A stretch of DNA of 64,000 bases from Prosopocoilus inquinatus (GCA_036172665.1 CM069872.1:20687001-20751000), one strand, 5' to 3'; counted from the first letter of the stretch, positions 54,616 to 64,000 are shown. The notes: a model not told the origin generated them from the sequence alone. Translations and numbers: made by a program.

Positions 54616-55266
54616 TTACTCATGCTGAGCGTAAAGTATTACATGTGGTATGATATTATAAGCGGTAGGCATAACTAGTGTTCTTTCTGTTCTTAAGTCA
54701 TCATATTCGTACCATGACGTGTTCATTGTCAGTAAAGTTGTATCATGTTGCTTTTCATGGAAATATATTACAATTCCTCTAAGAGTGAATTTTTTGTTGC
54801 CTATTACAATACTTTTCGCGATGCTGCCTAAATTATATGTTTTCGGTTCCAATCCGATATCCTTGATATAATTATTATCGGTTAAAACACTCGCGTCTAT
54901 AATGATATGTGGCCCATACTCTTCATTTATTTTACATGGATTGTTACATTTTGGGCATATTTGCTTCACGTCACTCATATCGTCTAATGCTGCTTGAATA
55001 TTTTCCAAACCTTTTTGTAACAGTATATCCACATTGATGCTTACGGCTGTAAATTTTCGTTTGTTACTATAACTGCAAAAAGTACATGTTTTTTGTCTTT
55101 GTAGACTACGCAATGACAGAAATACGTATTCCGCTAGACGGGCAGCGTTGCACATTGTATCTAATGTGTGAAAGCGCCTGGTGAATTTTGCTTCTTGGAA
55201 TAGTGACAAGCTGATAAGGAAAGAAGCTCTTTGTACATATTCAATTCTTGTTCTTCTCCTTTTCAA
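54616..55266 (-). pseudogene. USP-like fragment fused to a piggyBac tail
   Basis: A minus-strand frame of about 215 codons. Its first residues (CPSRLKRRRTRIEY) belong to the piggyBac C-terminus and continue from 55270-55549. The rest resembles the C-terminal half of a ubiquitin-specific protease domain: zinc-ribbon pairs CTFCSYS and CPKCNNPC, a beta-rich KFTLRGIVIYFHEKQ, and a terminal SWYEYDDLR where USPs have the catalytic His box and Asp. The expected GHY histidine motif is not clear. The USP assignment is by eye and uncertain. The chimeric junction near 55230 suggests transduplication or rearrangement. Confidence 0.4.
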
Positions 55267-55269
55267 CCG

Positions 55270-55549
55270 GGATGGACATAACTTGCAGCATTTTCTGGTG
55301 GCGAGTTTGTCTTCAACGCCTTCAGTACTATTGAGTTGCTCAAATGGTACTTGTAAAATATCACATATTTTTATTTTTATCGAGTCGTTTCAAATTAGCA
55401 GTGTCCTTGTATGAACCAAAGAGAATATAGCTCTTTACGCAGCTTATGTCTAGAACAGTAAAGAAAGTTTTCATTGGCCAACGTCGAGATCTATTAGAAG
55501 TATAATTAACAATTTTTTGATCAATGGTATCTACTCCTCCTTTGGTCAT
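55270..55549 (-). pseudogene. piggyBac transposase C-terminal fragment
   Basis: The minus strand encodes MTKGGVDTIDQKIVNYTSNRSRRWPM, the conserved region holding the last catalytic Asp of piggyBac transposases, then LDISCVKSYILF. After a frame change it continues as LATRKCCKLCPSRLKRRR, the C-terminal cysteine motif. It belongs to a different subfamily from piggyBac-1 and -2. No termini are seen. Confidence 0.75.
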
Positions 55550-55626
55550 TTATAGAATAAAATAATTTCTGGTTTCTTAGTGATTTCATCTATTTCTTTG
55601 TTGCGGTGCATTGAAGACACAAGAAC

Positions 55627-55850
55627 TGTTAGAAGTCACTTATCTTTAAAAAGGTTTATGAATCCCAGGATACTGCGCCATCTGAGTGGATTATGTTGTA
55701 TTCTTTATAATTCGCTGAAGATACCTTAATTATATTGAAAACTGTAATTAACCAGTACATATGTCGCTGTAATATATCAGTGTTTTCAGTTTTGAATAAA
55801 GTGTAGTGTTAGTTATGAATCTCAACGAGAACGTTTGTTTGATTTTAACA
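55627..55850 (+). repeat. Copia-3 5' LTR (candidate)
   Basis: The stretch begins TGTTAGAAGT and ends TTTTAACA. It is followed by GGTTATGTGACCAG at 55851-55864, a worn version of the copia primer-binding site seen at 6489, and then by a copia gag. No 3' LTR is in the window, so the start is a guess based on the TG...CA rule. Confidence 0.5.
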
Positions 55851-55909
55851 GGTTATGTGACCAGCACGTTGTTTTTTAATGATCGTTCTTTAACAGAAGT
55901 GGTAAAAGC

Positions 55910-56575
55910 ATGTCAACAAACTTCCTTGGTAGTGTGCCAAAACTACGTGAAGGCCACCAGGCGTGTATTCTTGGAACCGACAAGGATGATACCAAGATTG
56001 CCCAAGCCAGATCAAAGTTAATTTTGACTATTGATACAAGTTTGTTTGTACACATAAAAGATGCCCAAGATGACAAAGGTTTATAAGAAAAGTTGAAATT
56101 GTTATTCGACGACAGTGGTTTTTCTCGTAAGATTAACCTATTGAGGTCACTCATAAATATTCGCAGAGAAAACTGTGACTCTATGGGCGAGTATATGACA
56201 AAGTTGATGGAAACTGCTGACAAGTTGAAAAATACTGGGTTTGCTATAGATGATGGTTGCGTTAGAAGCTTACTTTTAGTCGGACTGCCTGAAAAATATG
56301 AGCCGATGATTATGGCCATAGAACATTCGGGTGTGGCCATAACAACTGATCAAATTAAAACTAAACTTTTGGATATGGAGTGTGAAACTAGCATGACTGG
56401 AGCTTTTTCTGTCAAACTTAAGGGCAAACTAGACAGTTCATCTTCTTTTAAAAAGAAAAAGGAGGTAAAGGACATAACTTGCTTTAAGTGCGTAACAAGG
56501 GGCATTTTGCTTTAAGTGTCCTAACAAGGGGCATTTTGCTTATCAGTGTCCTGAGAAATTGAAAAATGGCGCGCA
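55910..56575 (+). pseudogene. Copia-3 gag, degenerate
   Basis: The ATG at 55910 opens MSTNFLGSVPKLREG. An internal deletion removes the tryptophan-rich part of gag. DDTKIAQARSKLILTID, a stop near 56083, then LLRSLINIRRENCDSMGEYM and VGLPEKYEPMIMAIEHSG follow, the last typical of UBN2-type copia gag. The zinc knuckle is disrupted by a duplicated CTAACAAGGGGCATTTTGCTT-like segment (about 56489-56541), leaving CFKC and a shifted repeat. No protease or pol follows; LINE-D sequence begins by about 56650. Confidence 0.75.
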
Positions 56576-56649
56576 CTGAATAGTCGATAAACTGTGCCGC
56601 TCTTGCTAAACCGCATGTTTCTTGTGTAAAATTAATAGCTCATGATACA

Positions 56650-57274
56650 AAAGCTGGCTCAGGTCAACAACTGGCTGCTCTACAGGAGAATCTAAATGCT
56701 ATTAACCTGAAACTCGATAGTATTGTTAATAAATTGGAAACAAAAATTTCCTTGCTAGAAGCTGAGAACACAGCGCTTCATTCAAGAGTAGATCAATTAG
56801 AGCAATACTCTTGTCATAGTTGTCAGGATCTTCGGGGTAGATGAGAAGAACGACGAGGATGTGAAAGCGAAGGTTCTAGTGATATTAAAGGAGAATTTGA
56901 AAATGCAGGTCGATAGTAGCGCCATCGATGTATGTCACAGGGCGGGTGTACCTCCGGGTAATGTAAATGTAAATACCTCTAAGAAGCTCAATCGTGCAAT
57001 CATTGTGAAGTTTTGTACTCACAACCTTACCCGGGAAGTGCATGCTAAGAAGAAATTTTTGAGGGGCACGAAGATTAGCATTCGGGAGGACCTAACTAAA
57101 TATAGGCTAAAGCTGTTAAAAACGGCGTACGAAGAGTTCGGGTTTAAGAATGGCTGGTCATTTAATCTAAAAATGTATGCTCTTGTCTCTAACGTCCGCT
57201 ATGAAATCAAAGAACTAGATGAGATTGAACGGTTGCGGGAGCAGCGTGCTACGCGATGCTTATCGTCTCTCTGA
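56650..57274 (+). pseudogene. LINE-D ORF1 (coiled coil, RRM-like, C-terminal domain)
   Basis: Starts with a coiled coil (LQENLNAINLKLDSIVNKLE, LEAENTALHSRVDQLEQYS). One frame shift near 56815 leads to VRIFGVDEKNDEDVKAKVLV and on through DVCHRAGVPP, AIIVKFCTHNLTREVHAKKK, ISIREDLTKYR and IERLREQR to the stop at 57274. This is the L1-ORF1p-like layout (coiled coil, RRM, CTD) found in several insect LINEs; the protein would bind LINE RNA. A pyrimidine-rich linker of about 270 bp separates it from ORF2. Confidence 0.75.
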
Positions 57275-57543
57275 ATTACTTTTGCACCATTGTTTATCGG
57301 CAACTTCTTATTTGTTTTGAATTCTTCCTTTTTCTCTTGACCCGCTCTCTGTTCTTTTTTTTTCTATTCTTTTTTCATTTTTGCCATTACCGTCAGGTTT
57401 TATTTTACTTCTTGCTTGAACTTCCTTCCTTTTCTTATTACGAACGATACCTCCGTTGCCTACTATTAAGAATTAATTGTTTATTTACTTAGTGTACCTA
57501 ATTATTCTTCCTTCTTATCTTTATATTTAGAGCAACTTGTTCA

Positions 57544-58046
57544 ATGAGTGATCAACACTTGAAAATTGGGCATCTTAATGTAAGATCTTCTTTAGGTAAG
57601 CTCCATAATTTAAGTGATGTTATCCGACTTTGTAAATTTGATGTCTTAGCACTGTCAGAAACCTGGTTATCTGATAATATTGTTGATCGTAATCTGGAAA
57701 TCACAGACTATAAGTTCGTTAGATGTGATCGTGTTAAACGTGGAGGTGGTCTTGGTTTGTATGTTTGTAATTTTCTAAACTGCACCGTCATTGAGTTAAC
57801 CATCACTGATCTTATCGAAATGTTATGGCTCAAACTAGTTTCTCGTACTTAACATGTTTTACTGGGCGTAGTGTACAGACCACCTACCTACTACAACTTT
57901 GCTCAATTTCTTTCATATTTCGAAGACACGGTGTTACGCTTATCCATGTGTTATAATGTACATACTCGGAGACTTTAATATTAACTTGATAGCACCCCTA
58001 GATATCCATGCTTTGCAGTTCTTGGAACTTCTGGATTCGGTTAATT
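57544..58046 (+). pseudogene. LINE-D ORF2 endonuclease, truncated by piggyBac-2
   Basis: The ATG at 57544 opens MSDQHLKIGHLNVRSSLGKL. APE-type endonuclease motifs follow: HLNVRS, LALSETWL, RGGGLGLYV, GVVYRPP and LGDFNINL. There is a TAA near 57850 and a one-base shift near 57945. Coding similarity stops at LLDSVNL where TTAA and the piggyBac-2 end occur, so the rest of ORF2 was displaced or lost. No RT from this element is in the window. Confidence 0.8.
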
Positions 58047-58190
58047 TAACCCATTATGACCGGAATTTTTATTTTTTTTGTTGAAATAATTTTTTTACTT
58101 TTATGTAACAATGTACATCAAAGAAACGTATTAGTATGCTTTTTTAGAAAATATATACGTTTACTTTTGAAAAAATTACCGTAACATATA

Positions 58191-59386
58191 CAGAGTAGGG
58201 CAAAAGTATGGAACCGGCTTAATATTTCGAAAACTGTTTGACGTATTTGTTTGAAATTTGATGTGTCATTTAGAGTCAATAAGACCTACTTTACCAATTT
58301 CTCTCAATTGTTTATCTGCTCTTGTTTCTGAGATCCAATGCCTACTTGATTTTTTTTTAAATGACAACCTGCTGATTTCTTTCCTCTATTTAATAGCTCG
58401 TTTAATTCTCTAAACGACTACATAAAAATATTTATCTATTACATAAGAAAATTTTCGAGAAAATAACGTTTAATGAAAAAGTTAAGAAAAATAGTCTAAT
58501 GTTTGATATTCGACAAAAATATTAGTTTTAGCAAAAAAAACTAGAAGGCCACAAGATTATGGGTTGCTTTTAAGATAGAACTAATGCAAACTTCAATAAA
58601 AGTTATTTTAAAAATATGAAAACAAATATGGGGAAGGACAAAAGCATGGAACCGGCTTAATATTTCGAAAACTGTTTGATGTACCTATTTGAAATTTGGT
58701 GTGTGATTCAGAGTCAATAGGACCTACATTACCAATTTGTTTCAATTGTTTATCTGCTCTTGTTTCTGAAATACAACGCCTATTAGATTTTTTTTAATGA
58801 CAACCTGCTGATTTTTTTTTCCTTTATTTAATAGCTTGTTTAATTCTTTAAACGACCACATAAAAATATTTATCTATTACATAAGAAAATTTTCGGGAAA
58901 AAGCGTTTGAATGAGAAAGTTAGGAAAAATGGTTTATTGTTTGATATTCGACAAAAATTCTAGTTTTAACAAAAAAACTGGAAGACCACAAGATTATGGG
59001 CTGTTTTTAAAACAGCGCCAAAGAAAATTTTAATAAAAATTGCCTTAAAAACATGAAAACTAATACCAAATATCAGCGTAAACCATTTTTTCTAACTTTT
59101 TCCTTCAAACATTATTTTCTCGAAAATTTTCTTATGCAATAGATAAATATTTTTATGTGGTCTTTTAAAGAATTAAACGAACTATTAAATAGAGGAAAAA
59201 AATCAGCTGGTTGTCATTTAAGAAAAATCAAGTAGGCATTGGATCTCAAAAACAAGAGCAGATAAACAATTGAAACAAATTGGTAATATAGGCCCTATTG
59301 ACTAAGAATCACACAGCAAATTTCAAATAATTGCGTCAAACAGTTTTGGGAATATTAAGCCGGTTCCATACTTTTGCCCTTCCCGG
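58191..59386. mobile_element. Compound hairpin MITE (Tc1/mariner-type ends)
   Basis: TA flanks the unit at 58189-58190 and 59387-59388. Three related arms start with GGGCAAAAGTATGGAACCGG or close variants: arm A at 58191, arm B at 58629 in the same orientation, and arm C inverted, ending at 59386. B and C (about 58629-58941 and 59085-59386) form a long imperfect hairpin with a loop of about 140 nt, a complete MITE. A (58191-58628) is a left arm plus loop with no right partner. No protein coding. Confidence 0.85.
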
Positions 59387-59477
59387 TATGGTTACGCTAG
59401 GACATTCAGCTGCCTGATTTTAAGTTGCATAAGAAAAGACGTGTAATTTATTTTGTATTATAAATATTTACTAACTA

Positions 59478-61344
59478 CATAGTTTTTATGAACAATTAAA
59501 ATAGCGACATCTTACTATCGCTTCTTGACCTAACATTGCATAGTTTTTGTGTGAAAAATCACGTTACATTCAATACATAAACCAACATCGCACTTTATGC
59601 ATAGGGTTCTTGCGCTAGTCGTGCAACCTTCTCCAGAAAAAGCGACGTTTCTTTTTATTTGGTATTGAGGTCAAAAGATGATTTTTACCATCATACCTGA
59701 TATCGTCAGATATTCTGTTGAATGACACGCTAGATCTTGAGGTGGATGGCCGGCCTGCTCCTTTGCGAGAATTTTCATATGTCTTGAGGTACGTCTGTGT
59801 AATACTTCGTCTAAAATCAAGTTGTGAAATTTTGGAATTATTAGCTGTTCTGTATAATAACCATGAGTTTGTAATAGAAACGTCTAATAGATAAGTGAAG
59901 ATACACCACCACCATTTTTTTGAACGAATTCCAATGCGGTACTTCGATACAAATTCATCCATCAAATCAGTGTTATTGTTATATTCAGCAATAACATGGG
60001 GTCGCGGCACTTGGATATACTTTTTTTCATTTTTGTTATATCTTTGTACGTTCCCCAATGGTTTTATGCCATGACAGGTGGAACCGGTAGTGACGACATT
60101 ATTGTCTGCCGATTTGACAAAAATCATGCCATGATCTTTATCAGTAGCTGAAACATGAGTACCCCTATTACGTTTTTGTATATCTTTCTTCGAAAGTAAA
60201 GGACAGTTCTTTGGTATTCTATTGTCACGTATAGTACCGGTACAACCATGCCCTCGTTGCTGCATATCATTTAACAAATTCATTCCGGTAAATAAATTAT
60301 CCAAGTAAAATTATATTTCGAGTGAGGTAAAGTATCAATCATAGAGACAAACGGTGCTGTACATTTTCCGTACAAAAATTCATATTTTTCATTAGCAGTT
60401 AGAGATTTTCCCTGGTTTAGATCACAGTTTACTAAGTAACCTTCGCTAGTGTTTAGAGCCCACATTTTAAAACCAAAGCGGATGGGTTTTCCTCTAATAA
60501 ACTGTTTACATCCATGTTTTCCATAATATGTAATCATCGATTCGTCAAAATCTAATTTTTCAACGGGTACGAAAAAATTTAGAAAACGTTCCGTCAATAA
60601 TTCCATCAATGGTCGTAGTTTATATAATTTATCAGAATAATCAATTTTGGTATTGTCAGCACAGTGTACAAACCTCATTATTTGAATAAATCTGTCCCTT
60701 CTCATTGCGTTGCTAACTAGAAGATTCTTTAAATCTGTCCCAGAATCCCAATAAAAACGTCTTCCTGGCTTTTGATCGTACCCACTTACAATCAAAATTG
60801 CTATAAAAGCTCGAAATTCATCTGCTGTAACGTTGGGATTTGGACAATTCTTGAAAGCGGCATAATTTCTAGTTTCACGTACGAGAAGATCAATTACTTC
60901 ATTATCGATAAATTTTTCTAAAATAGCGACGCAAGAAATATCACGAAAGTGTTCGTAATTAGGATGAGGGAAAACTCTACTATTGGATTCCACTAGATCA
61001 GCATTTTCGATCCAATTTATAGAGTCCCTGAGATTGATTTGTTGAGGAAAATTTTGACTCTGGGAACTAGCGGGTGTTTGGGGACTAGCGGGTATTTGGG
61101 AACTGGTAGCGAGGTCTTTAAAATCTTGAATTTCGCCAACACATCGATCTTCAACGTCTTGTTGCGAACTAATTCTTTCTGAGGTATGCAGTTTTATCTC
61201 TACTTTTGAACGAAGCTGACGACCGCTCAAATTATCCAATGTGCCTCCATCATCTTCCTCGGCCGAATCCTCGTCTGTCAGAGCGCTGATCTCTGGCGGC
61301 TCTATAAAAATCTCGCTAGTATCAGCAATATAAGCCATTTCCAA
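59478..61344 (-). pseudogene. piggyBac-2 transposase, frameshifted
   Basis: Minus strand from 61344 (MEMAYIADTSEIFIEPPEIS, acidic) through the core: FRAFIAILIVSGYDQKPG, MRRDRFIQIMRFVHC, KLDFDESMITYYGKHG (D), then a shift near 60290 to FTGMNLLNDMQQRGHGCTG, VIAEYNNNTDLMDEF (last Asp region) and WWWCIFTYLLDVSITNSW. A second shift near 59640 leads into the C-terminal finger GEGCTTSARTLCIKC, GLCIECNVIFH. The second acidic motif (TDNxF) falls at the first shift. The original end KTM-stop is now interrupted by a 51-bp insertion at 59488-59538, which supplies an earlier TAG. Inactive. Confidence 0.82.
59488..59538 (-). repeat. 51-bp fragment of the hammerhead repeat with 10-bp target duplication
   Basis: CATAGTTTTT at 59478-59487 and 59539-59548 flanks a 51-bp segment. 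On the minus strand this runs CAATGTTAGGTCAAGAAGCG to GTTCAT, matching the 3' part of the body module at 22135-22182. It has the look of a 5'-truncated retrotransposition with target-site duplication and without a poly-A tail. It lies just before the stop codon of the piggyBac-2 transposase. Confidence 0.85.
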
Positions 61345-61954
61345 AGCTTCCTGAAGAGATAGACCTCTTCTATAATAAAAAAATACTCTAAATAAACAAA
61401 ATTTGAAAAAAAAAAATATTTGACCCCATTATAATCTAGCGTTACATATATGTAACGTAAAGAACATGAGAAGATCAATGATACATAGATCACAATTTTT
61501 GCAACTATCATACTACTGGGTTAGAAAAGAAGTAGTTAGATTTAATGTAATGTGGTGAATAAGCATATGAACACATAAATAACGTAATAATAAAACTTAC
61601 TGGAATCAAACGTCACAATCCATTGTCCGTTTTGTAATTGTTCGGATGTTAAAGATGATAAAGCGCTTCAGAAGCACAAACAATCGTTAAGCATGGTTTA
61701 GTTTGAATTCTGACTTTTTACTATCATATAGATAGTGTCATCTGCCAGGAAAATACTAAATAATACTTTTTTTTTTTTGTCTGAGGAGGGGAAATCCATC
61801 ATGGACACCCAGGCATCTTGTCTGGGTAGTGCCGGACTCCTACCGGCTAAAACCCCTCCTCTCTCTCCACCTCTCTCCGTGCAGGGGGGACCGCCTCTCG
61901 GCATTACTTCCCCTGCGCGCGTGGTTGCCTATTCTAGATCTTATTTCTATATCT

Positions 61955-62110
61955 TCCTCCTCTTCCGCTTCACCCTCTTCTCTGACTCTTCTTCCCCCTT
62001 CCTTCCTCTTCTTTCCTCTTCTTTCCTCTCCCTTCCTCTTCTTTCCTCTTCCATTGCTCCTCTTCGCCCTCCTCATGCTCTATCCCTTCCCTCCATTTCC
62101 ATCGTCTCGC
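61955..62110 (+). repeat. Pyrimidine-rich tract in the R1-like 3' UTR
   Basis: About 155 bp of almost pure C/T on plus with imperfect CCTTCCTCTTCTTT repeats, so the LINE RNA would be purine-rich here. Open frames across it (for example 61829-62332) are composition artefacts. Confidence 0.8.
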
Positions 62111-62116
62111 TCTGGT

Positions 62117-64000
62117 TCATCCTATTCGCTGCTGCTCCAACTCATCCTTGCACTTTGTCATCATCATGTTCTTAAGCATTTCAAAGATGACCTTCTGCCG
62201 TCGATCATCTTGGCACAGTTGCTCCGCAGCATTTTCTTTGGTCAGCCGCGTACCCAGTTCCAGTCCTGCCCGAAGGCGAAAGTGTTCCCACCTTGGGCAC
62301 CCAAAAATGGTGTGCTCGGGGGTATCATCTAGGTGCTCGCAATACCGGCACTGCGCGGACTCTGCTCTCTTGTACTTCTGGAGGTAGCTACCGAAGGCCC
62401 CGTGCCCAGTTAGGGCCTGCGTAATGTGGTAGTCTACCTCCGTCTCGCGTTCGCACCATCTCCTGATGTCTCTAATGAAAACCTTCGCCCAACCGTTGTA
62501 CCGATCCCACCGGTCCTGCCACCTTGTGTACAAAATCTCTCTCGCCAGGGCCTTTGCTTGCTGACCTTCGCTGTATAGCTTTCTTCTTTCCTCGACTTGC
62601 AGTTTGATTGGAGGAATTTTTGCTACTACCAGGACGGCATCGGTTGATACCGTCCTGTAGGCAGATGCCACCCGGAGAGCGGCTACCCTAATTACTCGCT
62701 CCGTCATATTCTCGTAAAGGGCAAAATTCAGGACCTTATCCCAGATTGGCGACGCGTACAAAAGTATTGAGGAGACGACTGCAGAGAGCAGTCTCCTCTT
62801 TTTGCTGACCGGGCCACCCACATTCGGCATTAGCCTCGCCAGGGCCGTATAAGCCTTGTGGGCCCTTGCGACGGTCTCCCTAACGTGACTGGACATCCTC
62901 CAGTCCTTGTCCAGGTGCACCCCCAGGTACCTGACTTGTCTGGAGGATGCAACCTCCGCCCCGCCGATGTTTATGCTCGTACAAGCCAGGTCCCTCTTCC
63001 CTGCCATAATCAAGACCTCTGTTTTGCTAACTGCCAATGCCAGGTTCATTTTAGACAGCTGCTCTTGGATTCTCTCGACCGCTAGCGCTGCCCTGTCCTC
63101 GAGCAGGCCGACCGTTTTAGCTGTCACCACCACCGCTAGGTCATCCGCGTAGGCGATGGTGGTCACGTCTTGTCCCATTTCCAGCTCCAGGATCCTATTA
63201 TACATGACATTCCATAATGTGGGTCCCAGAACGGAACCTTGAGGGACCCCGCAGGTAAGGCTGAGTCGCATGCCGCTTCCGTCTGTTACCACCCTATCAG
63301 TGAGGTACGACCCTATCATGTTTCTCACGCCCTTGCTGATCTTGTATGCGTGAAGGGCAGCCATAATCTGCCACCAGGAGGCCGTGTTAAAGGCGTTCCT
63401 CACATCTAGGGCTATCAAAATACAGTAATGCCTGTTTTTGCCGGCCATGCTCCTAACATTTTCAAGTATATCCTTAACCTGCGCTAAGGCGCTGATTATC
63501 GACCTGCCCGTGCAGAAACCGTGCTGCCTTGCGCTGAGGACACCCTTAGCTTCTAATTCCTCATTTAGCCGATTTTTAATCAAGGTCTCCAGGACCTTCC
63601 CGAGTACGTCAATGAGGCAGATGGGCCTGTAACCGATCTCCTCGCCCGTCACTTTCCTCGCCTTTTCGATCAATACGAGCTTGGCTAACTTCCAGGCTTC
63701 CGGAAAGCACCCATCCTGCCAGCACTTGTTGTATACTTTAAGGAATACAGCGGGGTTTGCACCTATCGCCGCCTTGACGACCTCTGGAGGGATTCGGTCG
63801 GGCCCCGGTGCCTTCGCGGGTTTGATTCTTCTCGCAGCGCAGAGCAATTCTTCCTCCGTAAAGGGGGGAACTTCCTGCGGGGGAGGCCTTCCTCTCACTT
63901 CCCACTTTCTCTTGTTCGTCTGGGGGAAGAGTTTCCTCGCCTGCTTCAATGCATTCTCCGGGTCCAGACGGGCTGCGCCTCCCAAGGAGAGCTTCCGGGT
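62117..64000 (-). CDS. R1-like LINE ORF2: RT and C-terminal zinc knuckle (partial)
   Basis: The frame is open from the window edge to the stop at 62117, at least 627 codons, without interruption. The RT motifs are AKAPGPDRIPPEVVKAAI, IGYRPICLIDVLGKV, RQHGFCTGRSIISALAQV, LIALDVRNAFNTASW, LTCGVPQGSVLGPTLWN, AYADDLAVVV (catalytic) and VRYLGVHLDKDWRM. A C-terminal CCHC-type knuckle, CRYCEHLDDTPEHTIFGC, is characteristic of R1/TRAS-type proteins. The endonuclease would lie upstream, outside the window. R1-type elements often have precise targets, but no target such as rDNA is visible on the 3' side here. Confidence 0.93.
   Translation of the reverse strand, partial: TRKLSLGGAARLDPENALKQARKLFPQTNKRKWEVRGRPPPQEVPPFTEEELLCAARRIKPAKAPGPDRIPPEVVKAAIGANPAVFLKVYNKCWQDGCFPEAWKLAKLVLIEKARKVTGEEIGYRPICLIDVLGKVLETLIKNRLNEELEAKGVLSARQHGFCTGRSIISALAQVKDILENVRSMAGKNRHYCILIALDVRNAFNTASWWQIMAALHAYKISKGVRNMIGSYLTDRVVTDGSGMRLSLTCGVPQGSVLGPTLWNVMYNRILELEMGQDVTTIAYADDLAVVVTAKTVGLLEDRAALAVERIQEQLSKMNLALAVSKTEVLIMAGKRDLACTSINIGGAEVASSRQVRYLGVHLDKDWRMSSHVRETVARAHKAYTALARLMPNVGGPVSKKRRLLSAVVSSILLYASPIWDKVLNFALYENMTERVIRVAALRVASAYRTVSTDAVLVVAKIPPIKLQVEERRKLYSEGQQAKALAREILYTRWQDRWDRYNGWAKVFIRDIRRWCERETEVDYHITQALTGHGAFGSYLQKYKRAESAQCRYCEHLDDTPEHTIFGCPRWEHFRLRAGLELGTRLTKENAAEQLCQDDRRQKVIFEMLKNMMMTKCKDELEQQRIG

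Larger units (their letters stand above)
58050..61520 (-). mobile_element. piggyBac-2, with MITE and hammerhead-fragment insertions
   Basis: The left end follows TTAA (58046-58049) and begins CCCATTATGACC. The right end near 61520 reads TACTGGG then TTAG, a worn match to the expected inverse plus TTAA. A subterminal inverted block supports the limits: the left copy reads GTAACATATA, is cut by the MITE, and resumes TGGTTACGCTAG at 59389-59400, matching the inverse of CTAGCGTTACATATATGTAACG at 61436-61457. Without the MITE the element is about 2.27 kb, normal for piggyBac. The gene is on minus. Confidence 0.75.
61769..64000 (-). mobile_element. R1-like LINE, 3' part, running off the right edge
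   Basis: GC-rich minus-strand LINE in an otherwise AT-rich window. Its 3' end is marked by a run of T on plus at about 61769-61780, an A tail on minus. A 3' UTR of about 330 bp follows, containing a strongly pyrimidine-rich plus strand (about 61955-62110). The ORF2 frame continues past 64000. Composition and intact coding suggest a young copy. Confidence 0.88.

Noticed and set aside
61829..62332. Serine/proline/leucine-rich open frame on plus
   Set aside because: It lies over the pyrimidine-rich 3' UTR and antisense to the R1-like ORF2; composition artefact.

Overview
This window looks like an arthropod, most likely insect, nuclear genome: AT-rich, intron-bearing, with copia, R1-like, Transib, piggyBac, mariner, Harbinger, MULE and hAT elements typical of insects. 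I cannot place the species. I see no convincing single-copy host gene. Nearly everything recognisable is a transposable element, many nested inside each other, so the window reads as a repeat graveyard with a few intact, recent elements.

Layout. 1-5.5 kb: a minus-strand LINE (LINE-A) split by a mariner (TA duplication), itself split by an intact Harbinger (TAA duplication) whose two spliced genes are interlocked on opposite strands. 6.3-10.7 kb: an intact copia element whose LTRs differ at one base. 11.8-12.6 kb: a rearranged repeat carrying a hammerhead ribozyme, next to a LINE endonuclease fragment. 14.2-18.4 kb: Harbinger pieces, a LINE ORF1 zinc-knuckle fragment, a multi-exon Myb/SANT companion gene and a copia gag scrap. 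18.7-20.7 kb: a non-coding segment between inverted repeats. 21-30 kb: Transib (RAG1-like) remnants, a second hammerhead repeat inserted in hAT-1, and hAT-2 inserted in exon 1 of hAT-1 (8-bp duplication). 32.6-34.7 kb: MULE-1. 35.4-37.9 kb: hAT-3. 38.6-42.6 kb: a CR1/L2-like LINE with an esterase-bearing ORF1, split by a 543-bp insertion. 42.6-47.8 kb: Harbinger-3, split by MULE-2. 47.8-54.4 kb: unassigned non-coding DNA holding piggyBac-1 (TTAA duplication) and a 163-bp tandem array. 54.6-58 kb: piggyBac, USP-like, copia and LINE fragments. 58-61.5 kb: piggyBac-2, disrupted by a hairpin MITE and by a 51-bp piece of the hammerhead repeat. 61.8-64 kb: a GC-rich R1-like LINE running off the right edge.

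The most notable item is the hammerhead repeat family. Two copies carry a complete type I hammerhead motif on the minus strand, and a third locus is a short piece flanked by a 10-bp target-site duplication. The permuted order of parts in the copies suggests a tandem or circular parent unit of about 300 nt, like metazoan retrozymes. Also worth checking are the interlocked Harbinger genes, MULE termini built from short tandem repeats, and target sites whose reading frames are restored when insertions are removed.

Working relationships: each intact DNA transposon pairs a DDE transposase with its own terminal repeats, and Harbinger elements add a Myb/MADF-type DNA-binding partner. The copia element carries everything needed for an LTR cycle. 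The hammerhead repeats encode no protein and would depend on reverse transcriptase supplied by another element.
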